Positions 1 to 7,443 are shown, numbered from the stretch's first letter. The stretch is DNA of 9,532 bases from Saccharofermentans sp. (GCA_024695565.1 JAILHX010000153.1:1-9532), one strand, 5' to 3'. Program-made: numbers and translations. The notes: generated by a model from the sequence alone, not told the origin.

Positions 1-1320
1 CTTCTGGTCTTCGTAACCGGGCTTGCCCAAAAGAGCGAACATGTTCTTCTTGTAAGCCTCAACGCCGGGCTGATTGAAGGGATTTACAGCGAGGAGGTAA
101 CCGGAGATACCGCAAGCCTTCTCGAAGAAGTAGATGAGCTCACCCAATGCATAAGCATTCTGCTCAGACATGTGGATAGCAAGGTTAGGTACGTTACCGT
201 CAACGTGAGCAAGAACAGTACCCTGCATTGCCTTCTTGTTAACTTCGTTCATGTCCATGCCGGAGAGGAAGTTAAGGCCGTCAAGGTTGTCCTTATCGTT
301 AGGGATCTCGAAAGTTCTTCTGGGCTGGTCGATCTGGACTACTGTCTCATACATGATGCGTGCACCGTCCTGGATGAACTGACCCATTGAGTGGAGGTCT
401 GTTGTGTTATCAACGCCTGCCGGGAAGATTCCTCTTCTGTCCTTACCCTCGGACTCACCGTAGAGCTGCTTCCACCATTCTGTCATGTAGTGGAAAGAAG
501 GCTCGTAGTTGACCATAACCTCTGTTGAATAACCGGATCTTAACAGGCAGTTACGGACTGCTGCGTACTGATAGCAGGGGTTCTCTGCAAAGGGAAGCTT
601 CTTGTAAGCCTTGGAAGCGTCCTTAGCGCCCTTCATGAGCTCTCTGATGTCGATGCCTGCTACTGCGATAGGAAGAAGTCCTACTGCTGTAAGAACGGAG
701 AAACGTCCGCCTACGTCATCAGGTACTACGAAGCTCTCGTAGCCTTCTTCGTCTGCGAGGCCCTTAAGAGCGCCTCTAGCCTTGTCTGTTGTGGCATAGA
801 TCCTGTTCTTAGCCTCTTTCTTGCCGTACTTGTTCTCCATGTAAGCGCGGAGAATACGGAAAGCGATGGCAGGCTCTGTTGTTGTGCCTGACTTGGAGAT
901 GATGTTGAGGGAGATATCCTTGCCCTCGATAATGTCCATCATGTCTGCAAGGTATGTAGCGCTTATGGAGTTACCGCAGAAGAGGATCAAGGGGCTCTTT
1001 CTAACCTTCTTGGATGCTGCGTTAGCAAAAGAGTGGCCGAGAAGCTCGATTACGGCACGTGCGCCTAAATATGAACCGCCGATACCGATAACAACGAGGA
1101 CGTCAGAATCTCTTCTGATCTTCTGAGCTGCCTGACGGATGCGTGCGAATTCTTCTTTATCGTAATTTGTGGGAAGGTCGAGCCATCCGAGGAAATCATT
1201 TCCGGGGCCGTTCTTCTTGTGAAGCATATCAGAAGCGGCTTTTACCTGGGGCTCCATTCTTGCGACTGCCTCTTCACCTCCGATAAAATCGAGGGCGTTC
1301 TGGTAATCAAATGTAATCAT
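1..1320 (-). CDS. pgi: Glucose-6-phosphate isomerase (phosphoglucose isomerase), C-terminus cut by window edge
   Basis: Cytoplasmic glycolytic enzyme interconverting glucose 6-phosphate and fructose 6-phosphate. I read 440 codons without a stop to the window edge; bacterial homologues of this type are about 450 residues, so only around ten are missing. Visible motifs: [11 protein letters not shown] at residues 79-89 and [10 protein letters not shown] at 142-151 (sugar-phosphate binding SIS fold); the first family signature around [15 protein letters not shown] at 203-217; GESEGK with the likely catalytic Glu289; LHSMGQF with the likely ring-opening His310; and the second family signature ending [15 protein letters not shown], followed by Lys424/425. 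The ATG at 1318-1320 is preceded by AAGGAG (1330-1335) at good spacing, and the protein begins [10 protein letters not shown] as in related enzymes. It is divergent from the DUF4364 gene. No oddities seen; the identification is secure. Confidence 0.97.
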   Translation of the reverse strand, partial: MITFDYQNALDFIGGEEAVARMEPQVKAASDMLHKKNGPGNDFLGWLDLPTNYDKEEFARIRQAAQKIRRDSDVLVVIGIGGSYLGARAVIELLGHSFANAASKKVRKSPLILFCGNSISATYLADMMDIIEGKDISLNIISKSGTTTEPAIAFRILRAYMENKYGKKEAKNRIYATTDKARGALKGLADEEGYESFVVPDDVGGRFSVLTAVGLLPIAVAGIDIRELMKGAKDASKAYKKLPFAENPCYQYAAVRNCLLRSGYSTEVMVNYEPSFHYMTEWWKQLYGESEGKDRRGIFPAGVDNTTDLHSMGQFIQDGARIMYETVVQIDQPRRTFEIPNDKDNLDGLNFLSGMDMNEVNKKAMQGTVLAHVDGNVPNLAIHMSEQNAYALGELIYFFEKACGISGYLLAVNPFNQPGVEAYKKNMFALLGKPGYEDQK

Positions 1321-1388
1321 TGTTTGGTTCTCCTTAGGGTTTAATTCAAAAATCATACAGAGTATACACCCGTAATTTTTTCTTTTCG

Positions 1389-1396
1389 AGTATAAT
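1389..1396. promoter_or_regulatory. Overlapping divergent -10 elements between pgi and the DUF4364 gene
   Basis: The 113-base gap between the two divergent genes is AT-rich. On the plus strand TATAAT lies at 1391-1396, about 38 bases before the DUF4364 start. On the minus strand TATACT lies at 1389-1394, with a plausible TTGTAA -35 box 16 bases upstream. The two -10 boxes overlap, so polymerase binding in one direction should exclude the other. No good plus-strand -35 box is visible. A second minus-strand TATACT lies nearer pgi, at 1361-1366. These are pattern matches only; no start site is known. Confidence 0.4.
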
Positions 1397-1433
1397 TACA
1401 CATGTAAATATTACAAATAATAAGGAATAAAAG

Positions 1434-1973
1434 ATGTCTGATATTTCGATAGCTGAATCAAAGATTCAAATCCTGTATCTTGTCGGCCGTGCGCCCGGCG
1501 TGAGCTACCATCTTCTGATGGAAAAGTGCATGGAATCGCTCTATACGGACTTCTTCACGTTTTCGAGATCTTATGAAGAACTGATATCAGGCAATCTCAT
1601 GGATAAGAGCCAGTCCGGTGCATTTACGGGCGAAGCGGTCGGCTCTACAGAGAATCTCACGTTAACAGACGGCGGCAGAGCCGTATTAAACGACCTCATC
1701 TCTTCCCTGTCAGCGTCGCTGATCCAGCATCTGGACGAGGCAGCTCAGGAGATACAGGACGAGATGGCTAAGAATTCCGGCATCACGGCAAGTTTAGAGC
1801 TCACAGAAGACAACAGATTCACGGTTAAACTCGGCTGCATTAACGACGGAAAGCCTTTCTCCGCTACCATTACAGTGGATGACGAGGATACTGCCATGAT
1901 GCTCTGCAAGAAGTGGAAGGACAACTGCGCCAAGGTTCCTGATGAGATCATCCGCCTTATCAAGGGCGACTGA
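1434..1973 (+). CDS. DUF4364 family protein (winged-helix-like, clostridial)
   Basis: A 179-residue cytoplasmic protein resembling the DUF4364 family, which is found mainly in Clostridia and has no firmly established function. The N-terminal half (about residues 5-90) reads like a winged-helix module: a helix KIQILYLVGRAPG, a short turn, SYHLLMEKCMESLYTDFFTF, then SYEELISGNLM and the wing/helix LTLTDGGRAVLNDL at 75-88, comparable to the 'lt-x-G-x-x-vl' end of winged-helix regulators. The C-terminal part (about 115-179) looks like beta strands (ITASLELTEDNRFTVKLG, PFSATITVDD) followed by helices. No signal peptide or membrane segment. The ATG is preceded by AAGGA at 1422-1426. The gene converges with the surface-protein gene, with no spacer between the stop codons. 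A DNA-binding role is inference from the fold pattern only. Confidence 0.85.
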   Translation: MSDISIAESKIQILYLVGRAPGVSYHLLMEKCMESLYTDFFTFSRSYEELISGNLMDKSQSGAFTGEAVGSTENLTLTDGGRAVLNDLISSLSASLIQHLDEAAQEIQDEMAKNSGITASLELTEDNRFTVKLGCINDGKPFSATITVDDEDTAMMLCKKWKDNCAKVPDEIIRLIKGD

Positions 1974-4900
1974 TCAGATCTCTCTTCCCTTTATATCAAC
2001 GATCATGAATTCTCCGGGCTGGAGAATGTTACGCATATGCTCATATCTCAGAGTCTTCTCGTTAATGAGCCTGCCGTTCTCATCGTAACGTCTGACAGTC
2101 GTATCAGTACGGCCGAGCGCATTGTCATTGATAAGGAAGCTCTGCTGCGTGTTGGACGCGTTTGCGATAACGATATAGGTTCTCGGACCCTTGTTAAAGC
2201 ACGCAGTGGTCAGATTTGACATGAACTGCTCTGTGCTTATGGTTACAGACTCATCGAGTGGCTCCTTGAGATTAATGTAAAGCTCGTCAAATCCGGTCAT
2301 TTCACTCATGAGGCCTGATACGGTCATCATGTGAATGAATTCCTCGTTGCCCACGAACATCCCGCTGCCGGTGTATTCTGACGGCACGAAGTTTACTGCA
2401 GCGTCAAAGAGGAACATCTCGGCAAAATCCGCTTCCTGCGTAGTTATCGCAGAGATTATCCTCGCACAGCTGCTGCCGTTGGTATTCAATGTGTAGATGT
2501 ACTCGCCGCCGTTGTTGCCTGATACGACATGAGGTGAGTTATAGCGCGCGAGAATGTAGCTTGTGTCGATATTGTCGATGTAAGTAGCTGAATAATCGCT
2601 GGCAGTAAGGCTGACGTTCATCGTGTGGTTATCCGCATCAGAAGTCATCGTTCCGCTGTCGTATGTCATGCCGTCGAGAAATACTGTCTTATCCTTGATA
2701 TCGCTGAAGTACTCGGACTGCGAAAACATCGAGATAACGTAATTGACGTAAGATGCCTTCTGGATATCGCTGGTAAAGACTTTGCCGCTGTCATTGATCT
2801 CGATATAGAATCTCGAGAACTGTCTGCTCCACGGAAGCGCCGTGCCGTTATCGATCCTTCGGCCGCCGTATTCGGAAGTAACTGATCCGCACATATACTC
2901 GAGGAACTTATCGATATCACTCTGATTTACATAAGGTCCGATGACGAACCAGGGCGAAGAATTGCACTGCTTTACGAGCTTAAGGCTGTCTTCCAGGGAT
3001 ACTGTCGCAGACTGGCAGGCCTCAAATACCGGTTCTTCGTCTTCGCCTGCTGCATATCCTGTTGCAGAAGCCGTTCCCGTAATATCGCGGGATACTGAAT
3101 CTGCGCTCATGAGATACATAGAAGTTTCCGCAAAACCGGAGTTTCCGATGTTGAGATTGTTAAGTCTCATGGCAGCTGGACTTCCTGATGCCAGCGTGTC
3201 CGCATAGTACTGTGGGACGCCTGCCGAGCCATAGCTGTCAGGACCTAAATAGAAGTCATCGACAAGTACTGAGCCTGATCCTTCGAATGCAATATTCAAT
3301 GTGATCCCGGCGCCCTCGGCCATAATATCCGTAACTGCGAAAACATAGCTGTAATACTTGTAGTTACTGCCAAGCTGCGTAAGCTCCATGCCCATTCTTC
3401 CGAAGCCTTCGCCCTCGATCCAGCAGTAAGCTTTCTCCGGCAGATCGTCAGACATCGCATAGAAGCTCAAACGGTAGAAAGTTCCTGCAATGAAGTTGTC
3501 TCCTGCAGCACCCGGCAGGGTCTGTGTCATGGCATGAACGCCCTCTCCTCTGCCCGTAACTCTCGCACCGTATCTTCCGCCGTAGGATCTGTCGGTCGCA
3601 ACAACACTTGTCCCTGTACCATATACGTCCCATGAAGAATTCTCGGCATCAAACCAGATGTCGTCTTCTGCTGCGGATAAGTCGATCGAACCGCTTGCAG
3701 CTTTAAGAGAATGTCCGATTATGAGGATATCGTCGGCGATGATATCAATACCATCAAGGCTGCCCTCAACAGAGAGCTCTGAGAGGATCTGCGATCTGTA
3801 GATATCCTTGCCCGAATCGTAATAAACCTTATCACCCGATACACCGATGATCTTCTCAACTACGGTGTTCTCAGCGTTAAGGGCCGTTGATGTTCCGGTA
3901 AGAAGGTTTATGGCATAAGCTTTCTTATCTGAAGTTCCGATGATGATGAGGCTTGAATCCGTGAGTTCAACAGTCTTTATCTCAGATCCCGTAACCTGCG
4001 TCAGATTATTCTCTTCGATCTCAAGACCTGTCTCACCTTCTCTGACGATGACCGCTTTCGAGTTGCCGACGACAAAGCAGAACACTCCGCCTTCAGCGCT
4101 TGCCAAGGGCTGTCCGGCATTCTTCAGGAGTTCTGCATTTCCGATCTTCTCGAAAACCATTCCGTTAGAAGACGTATAGAGTTCACCTTCGCTGTTTGCT
4201 GCCATGAACTTGCTGCCGTCAGATACGAATGCAATGGCATCAGAACCGGGGAGCTCGGATGTTAAGACCCTTCCGTTTGTAACTGCAACGACCGTACCGT
4301 CCTTATAGCAGACTGCAAGAACCGAACCAGTGCTGCCTATGCCGCAGACTTCCCTGCTGGTCTGGTCTTCAGCTTCATATACGAGAGTGAAGTTCTTTCC
4401 GTCTGTTGATGTATAGATCGAGCCGTTGATTGATGCGGCGATAACGCAGGTATCATTGGAATCGATCATAGCGATCTTCTCGTTTATCTCGGAGATTCCC
4501 GTAAGCTGACTGTTGGTAACATCTGTAATGATCCTTCCGCTGTCTGTCAGCGCCAGAACAGTGTTGCCGTAAAACGTAAGATCGATCAGGCGGTCTTCAT
4601 CCCAGATATCCTTGTCATCCTTGATGAGAGTTACGACGCCGAGTCTTGCAGGCTTAAAGCCTGTGATGACACCCGTGAACTTCTCACTCATAACACCTTC
4701 GCTGTCGATCGAGATGATCCTCGCTACATCGCCAGTGCATTCTGAAGTATCATAGCCTGCAGTTGCCACCGCATCAGGTGTCAGATAAATACCTCCGTCA
4801 GATGCGCCGGCAATCAGCATGCTCGAATATTCCGTGGAACTCTCGAATGACGCGTCTCTTATGAGATTGATGTTCGGGATCACATCGCAGTTTATGCCCG

Positions 4901-5090
4901 TTCCTCCGAACGTATCGCCGGCTTCGTCGGTTGTTACCGCAACTTCAAAGAGCTCGGACCTAAGACCGAATATTCCGACATATCCCAAGACGCCGATGGC
5001 CATAACAAGGACCACAGCAACGACTACCATTGCCGCTGCAAAACGTGTCCTCTTTGTTATTCCGAATATCGGACGGCCGCGTCTCTTCAT
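1974..5090 (-). CDS. Large membrane-anchored extracellular protein: propeller-like repeats, carbohydrate-binding-like sandwich, degenerate glycosidase-like C-terminus
   Basis: A 1038-residue protein I cannot assign to a named family. Residues 1-16 are basic (KRRGR, KRTR) and 18-43 form one strong hydrophobic segment, so it should be a signal-anchored protein facing outward. Residues about 80-440 contain roughly seven repeats with an SDG-type loop and an 'IYTS-x-x-G' strand (for example NGSIYTSTDGKNF at 222-234 and EGELYTSSNGMVF at 301-313), typical of a beta-propeller. Residues about 483-617 resemble a carbohydrate-binding sandwich: SSWDVYGTG, GGRYGARV, YRLSFYAMSDD, then SGSVLVDDFYLGPD. Residues about 640-940 resemble GH51-type barrels (AMRLNN, DSLKLVKQCNSSPWFVIG, DKFLEYMCG, RFYIEINDS), followed by a C-terminal beta domain. 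Where active enzymes have EIGNE, this has EINDS at 764-768, so catalysis is doubtful. The ATG overlaps the protease stop as ATGA. Domain calls are inference from sequence patterns; the reading frame is certain. Confidence 0.85.
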   Translation of the reverse strand: MKRRGRPIFGITKRTRFAAAMVVVAVVLVMAIGVLGYVGIFGLRSELFEVAVTTDEAGDTFGGTGINCDVIPNINLIRDASFESSTEYSSMLIAGASDGGIYLTPDAVATAGYDTSECTGDVARIISIDSEGVMSEKFTGVITGFKPARLGVVTLIKDDKDIWDEDRLIDLTFYGNTVLALTDSGRIITDVTNSQLTGISEINEKIAMIDSNDTCVIAASINGSIYTSTDGKNFTLVYEAEDQTSREVCGIGSTGSVLAVCYKDGTVVAVTNGRVLTSELPGSDAIAFVSDGSKFMAANSEGELYTSSNGMVFEKIGNAELLKNAGQPLASAEGGVFCFVVGNSKAVIVREGETGLEIEENNLTQVTGSEIKTVELTDSSLIIIGTSDKKAYAINLLTGTSTALNAENTVVEKIIGVSGDKVYYDSGKDIYRSQILSELSVEGSLDGIDIIADDILIIGHSLKAASGSIDLSAAEDDIWFDAENSSWDVYGTGTSVVATDRSYGGRYGARVTGRGEGVHAMTQTLPGAAGDNFIAGTFYRLSFYAMSDDLPEKAYCWIEGEGFGRMGMELTQLGSNYKYYSYVFAVTDIMAEGAGITLNIAFEGSGSVLVDDFYLGPDSYGSAGVPQYYADTLASGSPAAMRLNNLNIGNSGFAETSMYLMSADSVSRDITGTASATGYAAGEDEEPVFEACQSATVSLEDSLKLVKQCNSSPWFVIGPYVNQSDIDKFLEYMCGSVTSEYGGRRIDNGTALPWSRQFSRFYIEINDSGKVFTSDIQKASYVNYVISMFSQSEYFSDIKDKTVFLDGMTYDSGTMTSDADNHTMNVSLTASDYSATYIDNIDTSYILARYNSPHVVSGNNGGEYIYTLNTNGSSCARIISAITTQEADFAEMFLFDAAVNFVPSEYTGSGMFVGNEEFIHMMTVSGLMSEMTGFDELYINLKEPLDESVTISTEQFMSNLTTACFNKGPRTYIVIANASNTQQSFLINDNALGRTDTTVRRYDENGRLINEKTLRYEHMRNILQPGEFMIVDIKGREI

Positions 5091-6073
5091 TCGTCTTCCT
5101 CTGTCTTTCCGTCTTCTGAAGGCTTAGCGGCTTCTTCAGCCGGATCTGTTATCTCTTCTGTTGTTTCTTCTGTTATGTTTTCGCGGGCTGTAGAAGCTTC
5201 TTCCAGCTGCTTAGCTGCCGCGGTCTTCTTCCTCTTAACGCTTATCAGATATACAAATGCCAGAACTGCCACAGGCATAAACAGGAGCGATGATACGTTA
5301 AGGCCCGTCGAGATAGCGCTTGAGACATCCTCCGGGATATTCAGCTGCTCAAGTGTCATGAAGTTCAATATACCTGAGCCGAATACGTTAAATACCATGT
5401 GTAGCAGGATCGGAGCTGCGATGCTGTCTGTCAGATAGTAGCATGCTGCTATTATGAAGCCGCATACCAAGGCATATCCGATGTGGATCGACACGCCGTG
5501 CAAGATTCCGAATGATACCGCACACAAAATGACTGCGATCCACGGTCTGAACGCTCTTCTGAGGTGCCCGAAAATAACACCTCTGAATATCAGCTCTTCT
5601 GAAACGGGAACGATAAAGCTTACCGTGAATATGTAGAGCAGTGAATCCCACAGCGGTATTACTATCTGCGGAGTCTCGGCATATCTGTCGACATTCTCAC
5701 GGTACTCTGCCATCGCTTCCTTCATTGAATCAAGATAAGCCGAGATCATGTCTGCCGCAATGATATAGAACGTGACAAATCCGAGCATTCCGATCGCAAT
5801 GATGATCAATGCTGCAAACTGGTCCGGAGAGAGTTTGTTGACCTTGATGAAGGGATCGTCTTTCCTGTTACAGATCTTCCAGATGATGAGCATTGCCGCG
5901 ATGTTGGCTATTGAGACCAGGAAGTTGTAGCAGCCCCTGTAGATATCACGGCTGATACCTAAGTATCCGAATGCCGAATAGATCGCATACTCAACGCTGA
6001 TAAAGATCGCGAGCCCTAACGCCGCTTTGAGGATCGCTGATCCCTTGTGAAGGACGTTCTCCCAAAAAGTCAT
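5087..6073 (-). CDS. CPBP-family intramembrane glutamic endopeptidase (CAAX protease / bacteriocin-processing-like)
   Basis: A 328-residue polytopic membrane protein of the CPBP (Abi/CAAX-type) family, whose members cleave peptide bonds inside the membrane. All expected active-site motifs are present: EELIFRG with Glu159, Glu160 and Arg164; FGILHG with Phe188 and His192; and HMVFNV with His225 and Asn229. Hydrophobic segments lie near residues 13-35, 50-67, 86-108, 143-158, 177-190, 195-215 and 260-279. After 280 comes a tail, first Lys-rich and then very Glu-rich (to 328), with no hydrophobicity, presumably cytoplasmic. The start ATG directly follows the stop of the DUF1292-like gene (TAAATG), with GGAG 11 bases upstream. 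It overlaps the surface-protein gene by 4 bases, so the two are probably translated in a coupled way. The substrate is unknown; processing of the neighbouring anchored protein is only a guess. Confidence 0.93.
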   Translation of the reverse strand: MTFWENVLHKGSAILKAALGLAIFISVEYAIYSAFGYLGISRDIYRGCYNFLVSIANIAAMLIIWKICNRKDDPFIKVNKLSPDQFAALIIIAIGMLGFVTFYIIAADMISAYLDSMKEAMAEYRENVDRYAETPQIVIPLWDSLLYIFTVSFIVPVSEELIFRGVIFGHLRRAFRPWIAVILCAVSFGILHGVSIHIGYALVCGFIIAACYYLTDSIAAPILLHMVFNVFGSGILNFMTLEQLNIPEDVSSAISTGLNVSSLLFMPVAVLAFVYLISVKRKKTAAAKQLEEASTARENITEETTEEITDPAEEAAKPSEDGKTEEDE

Positions 6074-6496
6074 TTACTTTATGTCTCCGGAGGCTACTCC
6101 GTTCTTCATTCTGGTCTCGGCAGCCTGAGCGCCGTAGTACCTTCTCATAAAGAACACGAACGCTCTCTCAAGCTCTTCGCCGTCTTTGATCGAATAATAA
6201 ACTCTGTCGCCGTTCTCACCTATTGCCGTGCGCATGATCACAAACTCGGGCTTGGTGTGGCTGCCGTCATCAGGCACATAGTTATACATGACGACGTACT
6301 CGGTCTTCATGAGCGTAAACGAATCGATGCGCGACATATAGTAATCCTTCTTGCTGTAAGGATCGCGCATTACCATCAGTTCTTCTCCGCGGTTCTCCTT
6401 AAGATGCTTGCCGGCGAGCTTGGCCTTGCGGTCCTTCTCCAAGGCAATCTTCTTCTTGAGACCCGAAGGCTTATTACTCGTTTTCTGATTCTTCAT
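6074..6496 (-). CDS. Divergent DUF1292-like protein with lysine-rich N-terminal extension
   Basis: From the ATG at 6494-6496 this is a 140-residue cytoplasmic protein. Its second half matches the pattern of DUF1292 proteins and of the gene just upstream: TEYVVMYNYVPDDG then EFVIMR then GDRVYYSIKDGEELERAFVFF, against NTYVVLIIDS then EYVIMR in the neighbour. The first 40 or so residues are rich in Lys and Arg (LKKKIALEKDRKAKLAGKHLKE), which is not usual for the family. The start is uncertain. A GTG at 6515-6517 would add seven residues; the ATG at 6374-6376 has the best ribosome binding site (GGAGAA, 8 bases upstream) and would leave a 100-residue protein consisting essentially of the domain. 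I chose 6496 because it needs only a short (23-base) overlap with the upstream gene and keeps a coding-like basic leader. It abuts the protease gene. Confidence 0.75.
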   Translation of the reverse strand: MKNQKTSNKPSGLKKKIALEKDRKAKLAGKHLKENRGEELMVMRDPYSKKDYYMSRIDSFTLMKTEYVVMYNYVPDDGSHTKPEFVIMRTAIGENGDRVYYSIKDGEELERAFVFFMRRYYGAQAAETRMKNGVASGDIK

Positions 6497-6848
6497 CGTC
6501 GCCGTAGAGCTCTTCACAGAGCTTATCGTAATAGTCGTAGATCACGTCGGCTTCCTTGTCGATCAGGTTCTCGAGGAGGACCTCTCCGCCCTTATCAACA
6601 AAGCGCATGATGACATACTCCTGGACATCCTCACCATCCTCATCCTTTGCATCGGAATCGATGATAAGAACAACATATGTGTTTCCGTTAAAAAGGAATG
6701 TGCTCTCAACAACGGCGTTTGTAGTCTCGCCTGTAACTTCATCCTTGAGCTCGATCACTCTGTCGCCCTCGTCATCCAACTGGGCAATTGCATCAATAAG
6801 CTCGTCCTTAGGTCCGATCTCGGGGTTGAGGTTGTTATCTTCAGCCAT
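6474..6848 (-). CDS. DUF1292 family protein (YrzB-like)
   Basis: A 124-residue, very acidic cytoplasmic protein with the DUF1292 pattern: a leading strand (DRVIELKDEVTG at 29-40), a central FLFNGNTYVVLIIDSD (51-66), EYVIMRFVDKGGEVLL (77-92), and a final helix (NLIDKEADVIYDYYDKL, 94-110), then an acidic tail DDEESENE. DUF1292 proteins commonly lie beside ruvX and ireB in Firmicutes, as here; their molecular role is not established. The ATG has an excellent AAGGAGA at 6855-6861. A 90-base gap to ruvX contains a likely promoter of its own, so this gene probably leads the four-gene run down to the surface protein. Its last 23 bases overlap the next gene. Family assignment is from pattern and context. 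Confidence 0.9.
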   Translation of the reverse strand: MAEDNNLNPEIGPKDELIDAIAQLDDEGDRVIELKDEVTGETTNAVVESTFLFNGNTYVVLIIDSDAKDEDGEDVQEYVIMRFVDKGGEVLLENLIDKEADVIYDYYDKLCEELYGDDEESENE

Positions 6849-6869
6849 AATAATTCTCCTTGAAGTTTC

Positions 6870-6887
6870 GGTTTTCGAGAAAAAACC
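6870..6887 (-). other. 5'-UTR hairpin in front of the DUF1292 gene
   Basis: A 6-base-pair stem (GGTTTT with AAAACC) and a 6-base loop lie between the predicted extended -10 promoter and the ribosome binding site. It is AT-rich and not followed by a T-run on the minus strand, so it is not a terminator. It could stabilise the 5' end of the mRNA; this is inference. Confidence 0.35.
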
Positions 6888-6897
6888 ATAATATCTA

Positions 6898-6906
6898 ATT
6901 ATAGCA
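6898..6906 (-). promoter_or_regulatory. Extended -10 promoter for the DUF1292 operon
   Basis: On the minus strand the sequence TGCTATAAT is a full extended -10 element. A second TATAAT lies just upstream (6908-6913), with TTGTCC (6933-6938) at a long 19-base spacing. No terminator for ruvX is visible before it. A start about seven bases downstream would give a leader of roughly 43 bases that begins close to a GGTTTT/AAAACC hairpin (6870-6887) and carries the AAGGAGA site. Prediction by motif only. Confidence 0.55.
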
Positions 6907-6938
6907 TATTATAAAGAACTGAAGAGTTTGGCGGACAA

Positions 6939-7367
6939 TTACAGGGTATTTATATAGTCCTGCAAGATGATCTCGGCAGCGACCTGGTCGATTACCTTCT
7001 TCTGCTTCTTGGCCTTGATATTGCTCTCATGAAGATATCTTGAGGCAAGCACAGTAGTATAGCGCTCGTCCTTGAACACCGGCTCGATCCCGCATCTCTC
7101 GGCCAGCGAGGCTCCGAATGCCTCAGCCTTATCCTGGGTCTCAGATTTCGTGCCGTCAGTCCTCGCAGGTCTGCCGATGACGATGGCGTTTACTTCCATC
7201 TCTTTGATGATCTCGCATATGCGGTTTAAGGCCCACTCGGGGTCTTCACCGTTCCAGTTGACTGTCTCTATTCCCTTAGCGATCACCCTTAACTCGTCAG
7301 ATACGGCAACGCCTATATGTCTTGTACCGAAGTCAATTCCCATTACTCTTCCGGCTGCTTTACCCAT
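6939..7367 (-). CDS. ruvX: Putative Holliday junction resolvase / pre-16S rRNA nuclease (RuvX/YqgF family)
   Basis: A 142-residue cytoplasmic RNase H-fold nuclease. Members of the family are annotated as Holliday junction resolvases, and E. coli YqgF is implicated in processing the 5' end of 16S rRNA. Motifs: GIDFGTRHIGVAVSD at 10-24 with catalytic-type Asp12; IVIGRPARTDGT at 62-73; DERYTT at 100-105; and VIDQVAAEIILQDYI at 125-139 with Asp127. The length matches the family norm (about 140). I chose the ATG at 7365-7367, preceded by AGAGGAAC. The frame stays open to 7403, but that extension would run through an intrinsic terminator and encode an unlikely Cys-rich leader. No promoter fits between that terminator and the start, so expression may depend on read-through from ireB. 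Confidence 0.95.
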   Translation of the reverse strand: MGKAAGRVMGIDFGTRHIGVAVSDELRVIAKGIETVNWNGEDPEWALNRICEIIKEMEVNAIVIGRPARTDGTKSETQDKAEAFGASLAERCGIEPVFKDERYTTVLASRYLHESNIKAKKQKKVIDQVAAEIILQDYINTL

Positions 7368-7384
7368 TAACTGTTCCTCTCGAC

Positions 7385-7411
7385 AAAAAAAACAAGGCGG
7401 CATAAGCCGCC
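7385..7411 (-). terminator. Intrinsic terminator between ireB and ruvX
   Basis: On the minus strand a perfect 6-base-pair GC stem (GGCGGC with GCCGCC) closes a TTAT loop. After TTG it is followed by a run of eight T (7385-7392). This is a textbook Rho-independent terminator. It lies 32 bases after the ireB stop and ends only 17 bases before the ruvX start codon, directly against the ruvX ribosome binding site. It may act as a partial terminator or attenuator for ruvX. Confidence 0.85.
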
Positions 7412-7443
7412 ATTGATGCTTACTTACGGTATCTTAACCCCTT

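Noticed and set aside
2009..2027. Perfect 7-base-pair hairpin (ATTCTCC with GGAGAAT) 35 bases after the DUF4364 stop
   Set aside because: No T-run follows on either strand and it lies inside the C-terminal coding sequence of the surface protein, so I do not call it a terminator.
3448..3633. Arg/Cys-rich minus-strand open frame inside the surface-protein gene
   Set aside because: It is an out-of-frame shadow within a continuous 1038-codon gene and shows no motif or start signal of its own.
6047..6610. Plus-strand open frame of 187 codons rich in His, Arg and Leu
   Set aside because: It is antisense to the DUF1292-like gene and crosses both its ends; the composition is that of a shadow frame.
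7368..7403. Twelve-residue upstream extension of RuvX starting near 7403
   Set aside because: It would run through the GC stem and T-tract of the terminator, while a good ribosome binding site and the normal family length support the ATG at 7367.
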